Source: Anthropogastromicrobium chipingensis_A
Lineage (GTDB): Bacteria; Bacillota; Clostridia; Lachnospirales; Lachnospiraceae
Length of the DNA stretch: 39,744 nucleotides
Reading direction: 5' to 3'
Assembly (NCBI GenBank): GCA_963605535.1
Contig: CAVCXB010000011.1
Coordinates: 1-39,744, forward strand
Positions within the stretch are counted from its first letter, which is position 1. Each line of letters starts with the position of its first letter. The translations under genes and the position numbers were made by a program. Below, piece after piece: positions 20,252 to 28,709 of the stretch. Under the pieces are notes generated by a model. It saw nothing but the letters and a program-made list of their open reading frames with translations. It did no database searches and had not been told where the DNA came from.

Positions 20252-22815
20252 GATAACGCCTCTACTTTCTTCTTTAATTCTTCAATATCTTTGTGTTGTT
20301 CCTGAATCAGGGCGAGCATTGGTGGCAATAGATTTCTTGCTTCCCACGTTTCGATTTCCCCGTTCATAACGACTGCGGCAAACGGATAAATTTCGGCGAC
20401 TTCTTCGGCGATAAAACCTATGTTGATTGTGCTATAGTCATAATCTTCCTCATCATCGAATTGCCCCTCGTTCCATTTGTATTGTCGTATAGGTAAATCG
20501 TAAAGACGCTCAGGTCTTAAAACTTCATCAATGACATCTGTAATGGAGTTTTTATATCTCCGGGACGAAGACGGTATGCCAAGAATGCCGCTGTTAGTGC
20601 TTCTGTATACCGCAACAGCCGAGGCAGTTCCGGGGCTAGTCAAATAAACCGAGGCAACGGACGGGTAGCCTCCGCTAATATCGTTGCCGCTGTGAGTGTG
20701 GCTCTTATATGCGTAACCGGATAGGTCGCTTTTTGAGGCATATTTGTTAGATAGCGCCGTTCCGTTTTCTACGATTGTTGTTCCAGTCATGTATGAGTAA
20801 TTGCTAGTGTAAGGACCTTTAACGCCGATCGAATCTTGAGACACATGTGCGCCAGCCACAAGCGTGCCGTCCGTCCACTCCGTTGTCATTCCTTGGTCCG
20901 AAAGTTCCATGTAGCTAGTTTCGCCCTTATAATTGTAGTTAAGCTTAATTTTGCTTACGCCCTTGCTCCCTGTGTTAATATTGATCGTTCCGCCTGTCAT
21001 TGTGAAGCTGCCAGCCGTCACCTGACTCGCTAGTATCGTCGCCGTGGAGATAGCATTGTTCGTTATCATCGTGGCAGTAGTCGAGTTTATGAATCCGCTG
21101 TCATTTTCGAGGTCTGACACATTTGTCGGGATATCCGGTTGGTCCTCAATGCTTGCCCAGCTCATTTTGACCTTAGAGCCGAAAGTGATTTCCCCTGTGT
21201 CACCGTCGAATGACATTGCGTAGTCAGTGTCAGAATCGCCTATTTTGAACGAGTTGGTTATAACTGACCCTGCGGCGATTTCGTCTGCGTAGATTTTGCC
21301 GTTTGCCATATCAAGACCGAGTTTTGAGATGGTCTTGAACCCGTCTGAACTCCACCCGATACCGTTTAAGTCGGCAAGCCAGCCTTTAGTCACGCCTGTA
21401 ACTGTCGGTGTGTTCATCAACTTAAAGCCTGACAGGCGTTTAACTCCGTCAATCTCGGTTTCGTCAAGTATCATATAACCTGTATCTCCCGAAAGGAGCG
21501 AGTTGTTGATGCCTTGAAGCGTATTCTGAACGGCAGTTATTTTCCGTTCAAGGTTCTTCGTTGCGTTCGGTACTTCGCCGAGTTTTATCTCCTCGTCAGA
21601 CAGCCCATAGCTTGTGATTGTCGCTGAAAGCCCACCGTCAAACTCGAATTCTTGGTTCATAATAGGGATATCCAGTTCAAGCACTCTCACGATATCGCCA
21701 CATTCGTACACGGGATTACCCCGGTATTTCACGCTTCCCGCAAAGTATGTGAACGGCAGGATTTCGCTCTTTATCCGGTCAAGGATTTCTTGCGTGATGA
21801 ACGGATTGCCAAAGGTGATTGACCGCCCCGAACCAGAAGTAATGACATTATCGTCAGTACCGCTTATCAGGCAAGATATTGTATAGCTTGACTTTTGCGA
21901 CAAGCCGTCCATATATATCTCGTTGTCGGTTATGCGTTGGAGATGCTTTGCCACCGTTCCGACTTTGGTAGGATTGTAAGGCTGTCCGTTGATGTACGCC
22001 TGAATTTCTGCAATGTCCAAATTGTTAATGATTCCATCGTCATTAACATCGGCGATTGTGCTTCTCGTTTCGTCGAGGATCTGCGCCCCGATGAATGCCT
22101 TTCCGACAATCATTCTGCCTAGGATTGCTTCTGCTTCTGTCTTGGACGCAGAGCCGAGCAAGTTTTCATTCGTGTATTGAATGTCCTCGCTGTTTATTTC
22201 GTCGTCCATATTGACATCGCCATAAACTGCGTCTAGCTGATAGAACCAGTTAAATTCAAGTTTTCCGTCACGGTTAAACCTTGCGTTTTTACCCATCAGC
22301 CCTGCGACATAGCCTATCATTTCTCTACAAGTGCACTCCATAGAGGTAATTACAGCCTCGGTAGGATACTCCGTATCTGCAACGCTGAACGAGTATTTCT
22401 GTGCGAGGTAGGTTATCACCTCAAAGCAGGTCGTTCCCGTTCCTGCATATGATTCGTTCAAGTATGCCATCTGGTCGTATGCCGTAACCTCAACGGTTTT
22501 GTAGTTATCCGATGTCTCAACTGTGGATACAAAGAAAGAGCCGAGAGGACACCACTCTTGCCCGTCATACGAGATATAGGGCAGAATATTTGCACCCGCA
22601 AGGCTCATTTCTGAATTGAACAGCAGTTTTAGTGTGAGTGAATTCGCACAGGTTTCTCCTATGCCGATTGTCTGACCGCTCGTAATAGCCTCTGAGAATT
22701 TGAACGACACGATTTCGTCTTGGTAGGTCTTGCCGTTGACCGTAACCTTTGCCTTGACTTCTCGCGATGTGCCGAAAGCAAGAGTATTGAATTTCGATGA
22801 TGCTGATTTGTACAT
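20248..22815 (-). CDS. Tail-tip protein with dockerin-like pair and S74 chaperone domain
   Basis: 855 aa. The N-terminal 190 residues look like tail-tip/minor tail proteins (KVTVNGKTYQDEIVSFKFSE). Residues 199-221 (GDVNMDDEINSEDI) and 254-281 (ADVNDDGIINNLDIAEIQ) are two dockerin-type calcium loops with about 32 residues between. Then follows tail endopeptidase/fibre-like sequence and, from about 755, a peptidase-S74 intramolecular chaperone (SSSRRYKNSI, then INIGFIAEEVAEIYPFAA) ending in a coiled coil. S74 domains trimerize the fibre and then cut themselves off. The gene follows the small distal-tail protein gene. Confidence 0.85.
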   Translation of the reverse strand: MYKSASSKFNTLAFGTSREVKAKVTVNGKTYQDEIVSFKFSEAITSGQTIGIGETCANSLTLKLLFNSEMSLAGANILPYISYDGQEWCPLGSFFVSTVETSDNYKTVEVTAYDQMAYLNESYAGTGTTCFEVITYLAQKYSFSVADTEYPTEAVITSMECTCREMIGYVAGLMGKNARFNRDGKLEFNWFYQLDAVYGDVNMDDEINSEDIQYTNENLLGSASKTEAEAILGRMIVGKAFIGAQILDETRSTIADVNDDGIINNLDIAEIQAYINGQPYNPTKVGTVAKHLQRITDNEIYMDGLSQKSSYTISCLISGTDDNVITSGSGRSITFGNPFITQEILDRIKSEILPFTYFAGSVKYRGNPVYECGDIVRVLELDIPIMNQEFEFDGGLSATITSYGLSDEEIKLGEVPNATKNLERKITAVQNTLQGINNSLLSGDTGYMILDETEIDGVKRLSGFKLMNTPTVTGVTKGWLADLNGIGWSSDGFKTISKLGLDMANGKIYADEIAAGSVITNSFKIGDSDTDYAMSFDGDTGEITFGSKVKMSWASIEDQPDIPTNVSDLENDSGFINSTTATMITNNAISTATILASQVTAGSFTMTGGTININTGSKGVSKIKLNYNYKGETSYMELSDQGMTTEWTDGTLVAGAHVSQDSIGVKGPYTSNYSYMTGTTIVENGTALSNKYASKSDLSGYAYKSHTHSGNDISGGYPSVASVYLTSPGTASAVAVYRSTNSGILGIPSSSRRYKNSITDVIDEVLRPERLYDLPIRQYKWNEGQFDDEEDYDYSTINIGFIAEEVAEIYPFAAVVMNGEIETWEARNLLPPMLALIQEQHKDIEELKKKVEALS

Positions 22816-22819
22816 TTTT

Positions 22820-23191
22820 CTACCTCTCTACTATCGACAAAGTTACGCTGTCCCACATAGGCTTACCGTCTTTTATGATGTAAATCGGAACCGCCCTATC
22901 CCCGACATAGGCTGTCATTGACCTATTAGACCCTGTCATCGGGTCCGGATATTCAATCGTAAAGAACTGGTCAGAAACGGCTTGCAATACTTTCTTCATA
23001 TCGCTGCTTGACAACGGAAGGAATGCGCAGCTTATCTTGCGCTTGACAGCTATCCTGTCTCTGAACATCTGCCCTTTTTGGTTTCGCCCGCTCTTGTCGG
23101 AATCTAGGTCGTTAACAGTAACAGACAGCGTTTCAGGTTCAGGAAGGTTGACAACCGTTCCGTCTGATTTTGTGATTTTTAGTGTTGCCAT
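22820..23191 (-). CDS. Small distal tail protein
   Basis: 123 aa, beta-rich: SDGTVVNLPEPETLSVTVND, then MTAYVGDRAVPIYIIKDG. Small proteins of this kind between tape measure and tail-tip protein are common in phages of gut Clostridia and likely belong to the distal tail or tail completion complex. Encoded 9 bp after the tape-measure gene; 4 bp before the tail-tip gene. Confidence 0.7.
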   Translation of the reverse strand: MATLKITKSDGTVVNLPEPETLSVTVNDLDSDKSGRNQKGQMFRDRIAVKRKISCAFLPLSSSDMKKVLQAVSDQFFTIEYPDPMTGSNRSMTAYVGDRAVPIYIIKDGKPMWDSVTLSIVER

Positions 23192-23200
23192 TTTCCCCTC

Positions 23201-25711
23201 CTAGATAAACGCAGGCTTGCCTGTTCTGTAAGTGTAATCGTTAGCCTTCTTCTGCACTGCTTTGAATATGCCGTCCGTATCGCCTTCTATTATCGTCGTA
23301 GACGAGATTTTATCCGATGCCCGAACAAGTGCGTCATACATTGCGCTTTCAAGCTGTGAGGCTGTCATACTCTCCTCTCTGACGATTTGCCTGATGAGCG
23401 ATTCCGGCGCTTCGAGGTTTCTGCCGTTTTTCTGGTCGCCTAGGATTGCCGCAAATTCTGCGTTCGGCGGAATGACAGCACCCGTTGCCAGTTTAGGTAC
23501 GGAAATCTGCTTGATTGTTGGAATGTTGAACCCGAAGCTTGAGGCGCCTGTGATTTTCGTCACCCATTTCGGTACAGGAACGCTTATTTTGTTCACTTGC
23601 TTAATCAGCCAGTTTATTGCGGTAATGATTTTGTTAATCATTCCGTAGAATATACTGTTTATCGTGTTGATTACGCTCTTGAACACGTTTTTTATGCCAT
23701 TCCAAGCATTCTGCCAGTTTTTCTTAAAATCGCCCTTCAAGTAGCTATTTATCGAGTCAAAGACCGTTTTTGTCTTAGACTTGACATTGCCCCACGCCGT
23801 GCTCACATTTGTTTCTATCGTTGTTGCTACCGTCGAAATGCTTTGTTTTATAGCACTCCATTTTTCGCTCGTGCTAGTCGAGACACTATTCCATGTCTCC
23901 GATACTTTTGCGGAAATATTGTTCCATGTGTCAGTGGTCTTGGTCTTGAGGTCGTTCCAGCTTTCGCTTAGATTGCGGCTGATTTCTTCGTTCAACTCGC
24001 TCATTGTGCTTTTGAACTCTCTCCACTTGCTCGAAGTGGTCTTTACGATACTTTCCCACGCCTCGCTAGTGTCTTTTTTCAGTTCGCCCCAGTTTTTATT
24101 CCAGTTACGGCTGATTTCTTCGCCGAGTTCCTTCATTTCACGCTTAAATGTGTCCCATACGGTAGTGCCTTTGTTCCGCTTCTCGAAGTATTTTTTCATT
24201 TTGTCGAAAAAAGGACCGATGATGTCCTCTCCGACAAACAGGTCTAATACTCCTTCGATGATTTTACCTAGACCTTCCCAGACTTCGCCAATTCCTTTAC
24301 CGAGCTGTTTCATTCCTTCGCCTGCCATCTCGAAGTCGCCTGTCATAATGCCAATCAGCACAGTTAGCGCCCCTGCCACTATGTCTAATGTTCCCGCCAA
24401 GATGTAGAGTACGCCCGTCAGCCCGTTAATAAGTGCCGGCAGGACACGGCTTTTAAGCATATATCCATAAAATTCTTTTAGCCACTCGATTATGAACTGA
24501 ACGCCCTTTGAGTTATAGAATCTCTCGAATGCGTCTTTGAGGTTGTTCCACGCATCTTTTAAGCCGTCAACATACGGCTTTAAGCGTTCAAGGCTCTTTC
24601 CGATGTCGTCGAAAATCTTTGTATCTGCCTTCGGCGTTTCCACTTGGCTAAAGTCAAGCATATTTGAACCATCGCCCACGCCGCTTGAACCGCTCGAAGA
24701 AGAAGAGGTTTCCTTTTGCAGGACATTCAATTCATCGAATCCTGCAAGGGATTTTTTCGCCGCATTGCCCGCTTTTGTGGTTTGGTCCGCAAGCTCACCT
24801 TGCGAGTCTGCCGCCGCAATAGCCGTCGAAGCCGAAGCCTTTACGGTGGTGTTCAGTCCGAAGAGCTTACCGATTGTGTTTGCAAATGCATTGGCAAGGT
24901 TGATAAGCGCCGCAAGTATCGTGTTGATTACCTTAACGACTGGCGTTAATACCTGAATCAGACCGCCGCCAAGTATGCCCAGAAGCTCCTTCCATCGCTC
25001 GGACAGCACCCGTGTTTGGTTAGCCCACGAATTAGATGTTCTAGCGAAGTCGCCCTGTGCGTCAGCTAGGGAATTCATCACGAAGTTATATCTGAGAGCC
25101 ACCTTTTCGGCTTGGCTCATTGCACTGTACGACTTTGTGATTCCGGATTGCAGTGCATACTGTTGTAAGTTGGTTTCCGTCATTACAACGCCGAGGTCTT
25201 TCAGCGTTTCGGTTTCGCCCGTGAATATGGATTTTAGCTTTGTCGAGGCAAGGTCTGTGCTGATGTTGTAAAACGAGGCAACATCGCCAGTCAGCTTCGC
25301 AACTTCTACCGCCATATCTGAAGCGTTATCCATAGAAACCCCCATTGACTTTGCCATTGCCATATAGGTTGAGGCTGTCTGCTTGGCAGAGAGTTTAGAC
25401 ATACCGAACGAATCAATCGCAATATCTGCAAATTCCTCGCATTTGTACGCCATCTCCCCGAAAGCGGTGTCTACAACATTCTGTACTTCTTCTAGGTCGG
25501 ACGAAAGCTCGATTGCCTGATTGCCTATCCGGATAAGGCTCTGCACGACTTGCGTTGCGATTTGCGCCGCTCCGAAGCCGATTGCCGTTCCGAGGGCTGA
25601 TGATAACACGCCGCCAATCTTGGAGGCTTGCTTCGTAATCGTCGCCGTGCCCTTATTGAATCCGCTTGTGTCGACTTTTGTGTCGAAATTTAAGTATCCG
25701 TCAGCCGCCAT
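23201..25711 (-). CDS. Tape measure protein
   Basis: 836 aa. The N-terminal Gly/Ala-rich region and the block YMAMAKSMGVSMDNASDMAV with TGETETLKDLGVVMTETNLQ are typical of phage tape measures. A hydrophobic stretch (LYILAGTLDIVAGALTVLIG, about 425-445) is the usual membrane segment. Residues about 520-670 are helical Trp-bearing repeats (SEAWESIV, SESWNDLK, SETWNSVS), each around 20-25 residues. At roughly 1.5 angstrom per residue the tail would be about 120 nm. The start overlaps the Gp15 gene by 11 bp. Confidence 0.95.
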   Translation of the reverse strand: MAADGYLNFDTKVDTSGFNKGTATITKQASKIGGVLSSALGTAIGFGAAQIATQVVQSLIRIGNQAIELSSDLEEVQNVVDTAFGEMAYKCEEFADIAIDSFGMSKLSAKQTASTYMAMAKSMGVSMDNASDMAVEVAKLTGDVASFYNISTDLASTKLKSIFTGETETLKDLGVVMTETNLQQYALQSGITKSYSAMSQAEKVALRYNFVMNSLADAQGDFARTSNSWANQTRVLSERWKELLGILGGGLIQVLTPVVKVINTILAALINLANAFANTIGKLFGLNTTVKASASTAIAAADSQGELADQTTKAGNAAKKSLAGFDELNVLQKETSSSSSGSSGVGDGSNMLDFSQVETPKADTKIFDDIGKSLERLKPYVDGLKDAWNNLKDAFERFYNSKGVQFIIEWLKEFYGYMLKSRVLPALINGLTGVLYILAGTLDIVAGALTVLIGIMTGDFEMAGEGMKQLGKGIGEVWEGLGKIIEGVLDLFVGEDIIGPFFDKMKKYFEKRNKGTTVWDTFKREMKELGEEISRNWNKNWGELKKDTSEAWESIVKTTSSKWREFKSTMSELNEEISRNLSESWNDLKTKTTDTWNNISAKVSETWNSVSTSTSEKWSAIKQSISTVATTIETNVSTAWGNVKSKTKTVFDSINSYLKGDFKKNWQNAWNGIKNVFKSVINTINSIFYGMINKIITAINWLIKQVNKISVPVPKWVTKITGASSFGFNIPTIKQISVPKLATGAVIPPNAEFAAILGDQKNGRNLEAPESLIRQIVREESMTASQLESAMYDALVRASDKISSTTIIEGDTDGIFKAVQKKANDYTYRTGKPAFI

Positions 25712-26288
25712 TCGGTTCGCCCCCTTTCAATAGATTATTGAATGCGTCTAATACTTCCTGTTCCTCATCAGTAAATTCTACTCTTAACTCTGCGATGTCT
25801 TTATTCTCCGCCCACCATTCCCTGTCCACTTTCGTCTGCTTCCCGGTCTTTTTGAGTTTTCTCTGATGCACGAGGGTATTAAAAACGCATTCCCCCGATT
25901 CGAGAAATGCGCTCATAAATTCCCAGAAATGGTAAAACTCTTTTGACCGGATAGAAAATCCTGCGGACTTATCTACTGCGGCGATGATGTATTTTAAATC
26001 CTGTTCCCAAGAGAACAGTTTCCCTGCGTTCCTGCCGGTGTGCGCCTTGCTTGTGTCTTCGCCCATATTCAGGAACCACGCAGCTTGCTCAGCGGCTTCC
26101 ACGGCGATTTCGTCAGGGATTTCGTCCTTATAGAGGATTTCTACCATACACAACATCTTTTCGGCGTCTGACAGGTCGTTTCGCTCGAACATTCGCATGA
26201 TGTTAACGCAGGGTCGCCAGTCTGCGTTGATTGCATACTCTCGACCCCGAACAAGTAATGAAGTAGGAAGTTTCAGAATGTCCATCAT
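25701..26288 (-). CDS. Gp15-type tail assembly protein
   Basis: 195 aa. The features YAINADWRPCVNIMRMFERN, EQAAWFLNMG and FYHFWEFMSAFLESGE fit the bacteriophage Gp15 family, encoded between the tail-tube chaperone and tape measure in A118-like phages and thought to be the second tail-assembly chaperone. The start overlaps the previous gene's stop (ATGA). No frameshift signal is needed here, as the two chaperone genes are separate. Confidence 0.88.
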   Translation of the reverse strand: MMDILKLPTSLLVRGREYAINADWRPCVNIMRMFERNDLSDAEKMLCMVEILYKDEIPDEIAVEAAEQAAWFLNMGEDTSKAHTGRNAGKLFSWEQDLKYIIAAVDKSAGFSIRSKEFYHFWEFMSAFLESGECVFNTLVHQRKLKKTGKQTKVDREWWAENKDIAELRVEFTDEEQEVLDAFNNLLKGGEPNGG

Positions 26289-26719
26289 TTATACTGCGCC
26301 GCAACGGTTTTAACCTTCTGCTTGCGCTTTTTTGTCTCTTTCTCGAAGTAGGGGAATAGCGCCATCAGACCGTTTACGAAAATAAAATCTCCGTTAGATC
26401 CGTAGCTACACACTGACTGGCTGCCAAACATAACATCTGACTGTCCCTCGCCGAAGATGTTGTCGAACGCTTCACGGAGGACTTTGTCAATCTCGGAATA
26501 TACTTTCAATTCCTCTGCGGCTTTCGCCTTTTCATCGAGGTTTTTGCTCTCGATTTTCTCCGCTTCGACCGATATCTTGTTCAGCTTCTGCGGTGTGTCC
26601 TGTATCAGTGCATAAAATCCCTCATAGATTTTTGTATCGGTGGGATTGAACGATAATATTCTCCCCGTACCGTTGATATCGAGGCTCACAATGCCGTCAT
26701 CGAACTTCAATACTCCCAT
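26285..26719 (-). CDS. Tail assembly chaperone-like protein
   Basis: 144 aa. It begins with a beta part (MGVLKFDDGIVSLDINGTGR) and continues with helices (KISVEAEKIESKNLDEKAKA). By position between tail tube and Gp15 it is the first tail-assembly chaperone. The C-terminus is very basic (KRKQKVKTVAAQYK). Confidence 0.75.
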   Translation of the reverse strand: MGVLKFDDGIVSLDINGTGRILSFNPTDTKIYEGFYALIQDTPQKLNKISVEAEKIESKNLDEKAKAAEELKVYSEIDKVLREAFDNIFGEGQSDVMFGSQSVCSYGSNGDFIFVNGLMALFPYFEKETKKRKQKVKTVAAQYK

Positions 26720-26727
26720 AGCGCCAC

Positions 26728-27216
26728 CTATGCCTTTACTGTCGCAGTGAACGCCTTAGTGGTAGGATTGAATGTTCCTTCTGTCTTAACTCCGGTGTAG
26801 TGGATATTGAACGGAATCTGATAACCTGTCGTGTCGCCGCCTGCCGATACCACTTCAATATAAACATCTTCTTTAGTAGCAGGATAAGCGCCGCTTGTGG
26901 CTGTTTCGTACAGCTTAACCCTTACAACATCGGTCTTGACATCGTCCAGCACCTTTTCGTTGTCGATGATGTTCTGTAAAAATTTGAACAGGTCGCTGTC
27001 TGTGTCCGCAATGTACGGCTCAACAGAAGCTTCCTTTTCGTAGCCTTTGAGGTTGATTGATTCCTGACCGAGAATGTTCTTTTTCTTCTCGATGTCAGCA
27101 GAAAATTCTACAGATAACTCTTCGAGGTCCGCTCCGAGCACCTCATAAGACGCAGATGTTTCCGTCGGCGTGCAGTTAATGAAGTCCTGCACTAACTTTC
27201 TTGCAATTTTCGCCAT
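26728..27216 (-). CDS. Major tail (tube) protein
   Basis: 162 aa, beta-rich: YEVLGADLEELSVEFSADIE, then ESINLKGYEKEASVEPYIAD and a C-terminal strand pair (FNPTTKAFTATVKA). The length, the place before the chaperones and the motif of polar strands (VEPYIADTDSDLF) match tail tube proteins of A118-like siphophages. One-bp overlap with the upstream gene. Confidence 0.9.
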   Translation of the reverse strand: MAKIARKLVQDFINCTPTETSASYEVLGADLEELSVEFSADIEKKKNILGQESINLKGYEKEASVEPYIADTDSDLFKFLQNIIDNEKVLDDVKTDVVRVKLYETATSGAYPATKEDVYIEVVSAGGDTTGYQIPFNIHYTGVKTEGTFNPTTKAFTATVKA

Positions 27217-27608
27217 TATTGCACCTCTTTCTTGATTTTAAGTTGAATTTGCACTTGGTATACGCCTGTGCCGTCTGATTCAATGTCCATAAGCATACAG
27301 TTAGATACGGTCATATCTTCTGCGGTAAACCGTCCCGGAAGCTCCGGAAGCCGTTGTTCGTCAAGCCACATAGAAAAGTCCTCGAGGAAGTCCTGATTGT
27401 CTGCTCTGTCCTCTTCTTCTCTTGCAATCTCTCTTACATAGAAGATGTAGTTATTCAAGTAATACTTGTTGCCCAGAACATCTTCTTTGTATGTGTCATT
27501 GCCTGTAGGTTGCAGTGCATAACCGCTCTGTTTACCTTCGTAATCGGTTAAAACGGTCATGCCGTTATAGTTGCTTATGAAGCCTTGTAAAGTCTTTAAT
27601 ATCGTCAT
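27216..27608 (-). CDS. Tail terminator/minor capsid-type protein
   Basis: 130 aa. It shows KTLQGFISNYNGMTVLTDYE and LEDFSMWLDEQRLPELPG, the pattern of minor capsid/tail terminator proteins of the A118 order. It would cap the tail tube at the head side. ATG 27608 is used, since the earlier GTG (27620) has no RBS. Confidence 0.78.
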   Translation of the reverse strand: MTILKTLQGFISNYNGMTVLTDYEGKQSGYALQPTGNDTYKEDVLGNKYYLNNYIFYVREIAREEEDRADNQDFLEDFSMWLDEQRLPELPGRFTAEDMTVSNCMLMDIESDGTGVYQVQIQLKIKKEVQ

Positions 27609-27616
27609 TTTGTGCC

Positions 27617-28033
27617 TCACGTGAAGTATTTAGCGCAGCTCTTTAAGATTGTCTTCTTATGCGCCGATTTCATGCGTTCGAACCATAATTTCCCACGCTG
27701 TGGCTCGCCGTGATAGTGTATATCCTCGTCGGTAACATGTTTCGGTGCGCTGCCGTAGAACGCCCGCCCCTGTGCGTCCCGCATAACCTTCCCGTAGTAC
27801 AGATATCGTGCATATGGTGATTGGTACACCACTTCGCCGCTTCCGATTACCGTTCCGATTGTGCCGCTCTGGTTTAGCGCGCCTGTCTGAAACGGGATAT
27901 ACTTTGCGTCGTATCGCAGTACCGCACTGTCTATGTACTTTTGGCAGTTCTTAAACTGCTTTTCTCGCTCCGCCTTGAATGTCGGACTCCACCTTAACAA
28001 TGTTGTGTCTGCGGGAATTTTAATTGTACTCAT
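27617..28033 (-). CDS. Minor capsid protein (head-tail connector)
   Basis: 138 aa. The motif FQTGALNQSGTIGTVIGSGE then YQSPYARYLYYGKVMRD is the hallmark of Minor_capsid_2/HK97-gp10-like neck proteins, in which S-P-Y-A-x-Y-L-Y-Y-G forms the core. Start ATG 28033 overlaps the upstream stop (ATGA). Confidence 0.87.
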   Translation of the reverse strand: MSTIKIPADTTLLRWSPTFKAEREKQFKNCQKYIDSAVLRYDAKYIPFQTGALNQSGTIGTVIGSGEVVYQSPYARYLYYGKVMRDAQGRAFYGSAPKHVTDEDIHYHGEPQRGKLWFERMKSAHKKTILKSCAKYFT

Positions 28034-28347
28034 CGTGCTGTCACTCTCCAATGTTTGAGGTTTCCGTAGTCGTAGGTTTCGATTGTGGTTACATAAAGCC
28101 CTTCGGTGATTTCCTTTGAGGACTTCCCGATTGTCTTATCGCAGATGCCTTTTACTATGATGTCTTTCTCTGTTATTTCTTCGTTCGGCATCGGGATATA
28201 AACTTGTACCTTGTCCTCCGGCGTTATTCCGCTCTTGCGAAGCGTTAGTCCCGTGAGGTCTTCCCATAACACGCCCTCGATTACGGTTCTAGCCCATGTT
28301 CCGTCTTCGGTCCTGTGGTAGACTGTCATAATGTGTGGGAACATCAT
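28030..28347 (-). CDS. Head-tail stopper-like protein
   Basis: 105 aa. Beta type: HIMTVYHRTEDGTWARTVIE, then VQVYIPMPNEEITEKDIIVK. Size and gene order (adaptor, stopper, neck, terminator) mark it as the connector stopper of A118-like phages. ATG 28347 has GGGGGG 7 nt upstream and makes an ATGA overlap. Confidence 0.75.
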   Translation of the reverse strand: MMFPHIMTVYHRTEDGTWARTVIEGVLWEDLTGLTLRKSGITPEDKVQVYIPMPNEEITEKDIIVKGICDKTIGKSSKEITEGLYVTTIETYDYGNLKHWRVTAR

Positions 28348-28697
28348 AGACACGCCCCCCTGTACAGTAGCCCTGTCATAACAAGGTAATTCTCCACGCA
28401 GTCTTGAAGTTTCTGCTGCGTAGTCATTCCGCTTGAACCGTAACTTCTCGACCAGCTACCAACGCTCTCTGAGGTTATCTCGCCACCCTTTTCGGCTGCG
28501 TAATATACATCGCAAGCCGCACAGGTTGCCAGTTTAATTTGGTCTGAGTACTTATTCAGGACCGACGCTGTTATGCGGTTCATCGTAACCATATCGACAT
28601 AGGCAGAGGCTTTGAGGACTTCACGGTCGAAGTCCTCTTCTGCCATAGTTCCGCAGTATTCGGTCACATAGAAAACATAGTCGCAATATTTATTCAT
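28344..28697 (-). CDS. Head-tail adaptor (gp6-like)
   Basis: 117 aa, helical. YVFYVTEYCGTMAEEDFDRE, then LASCDVYYAAEK-like and GGEITSESVGSWSRSYGS: the helical bundle plus glycine/serine loop typical of HK97-gp6/SPP1-gp15 adaptors that bind under the portal. It is the first gene after the capsid gene. Confidence 0.82.
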   Translation of the reverse strand: MNKYCDYVFYVTEYCGTMAEEDFDREVLKASAYVDMVTMNRITASVLNKYSDQIKLATCAACDVYYAAEKGGEITSESVGSWSRSYGSSGMTTQQKLQDCVENYLVMTGLLYRGACL

Positions 28698-28709
28698 GCG
28701 ACCACCCCC

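Noticed and set aside
23781..24407. 208-aa plus-strand frame in the tape-measure region
   Set aside because: Antisense to a clear tape measure; no RBS and no known domain.
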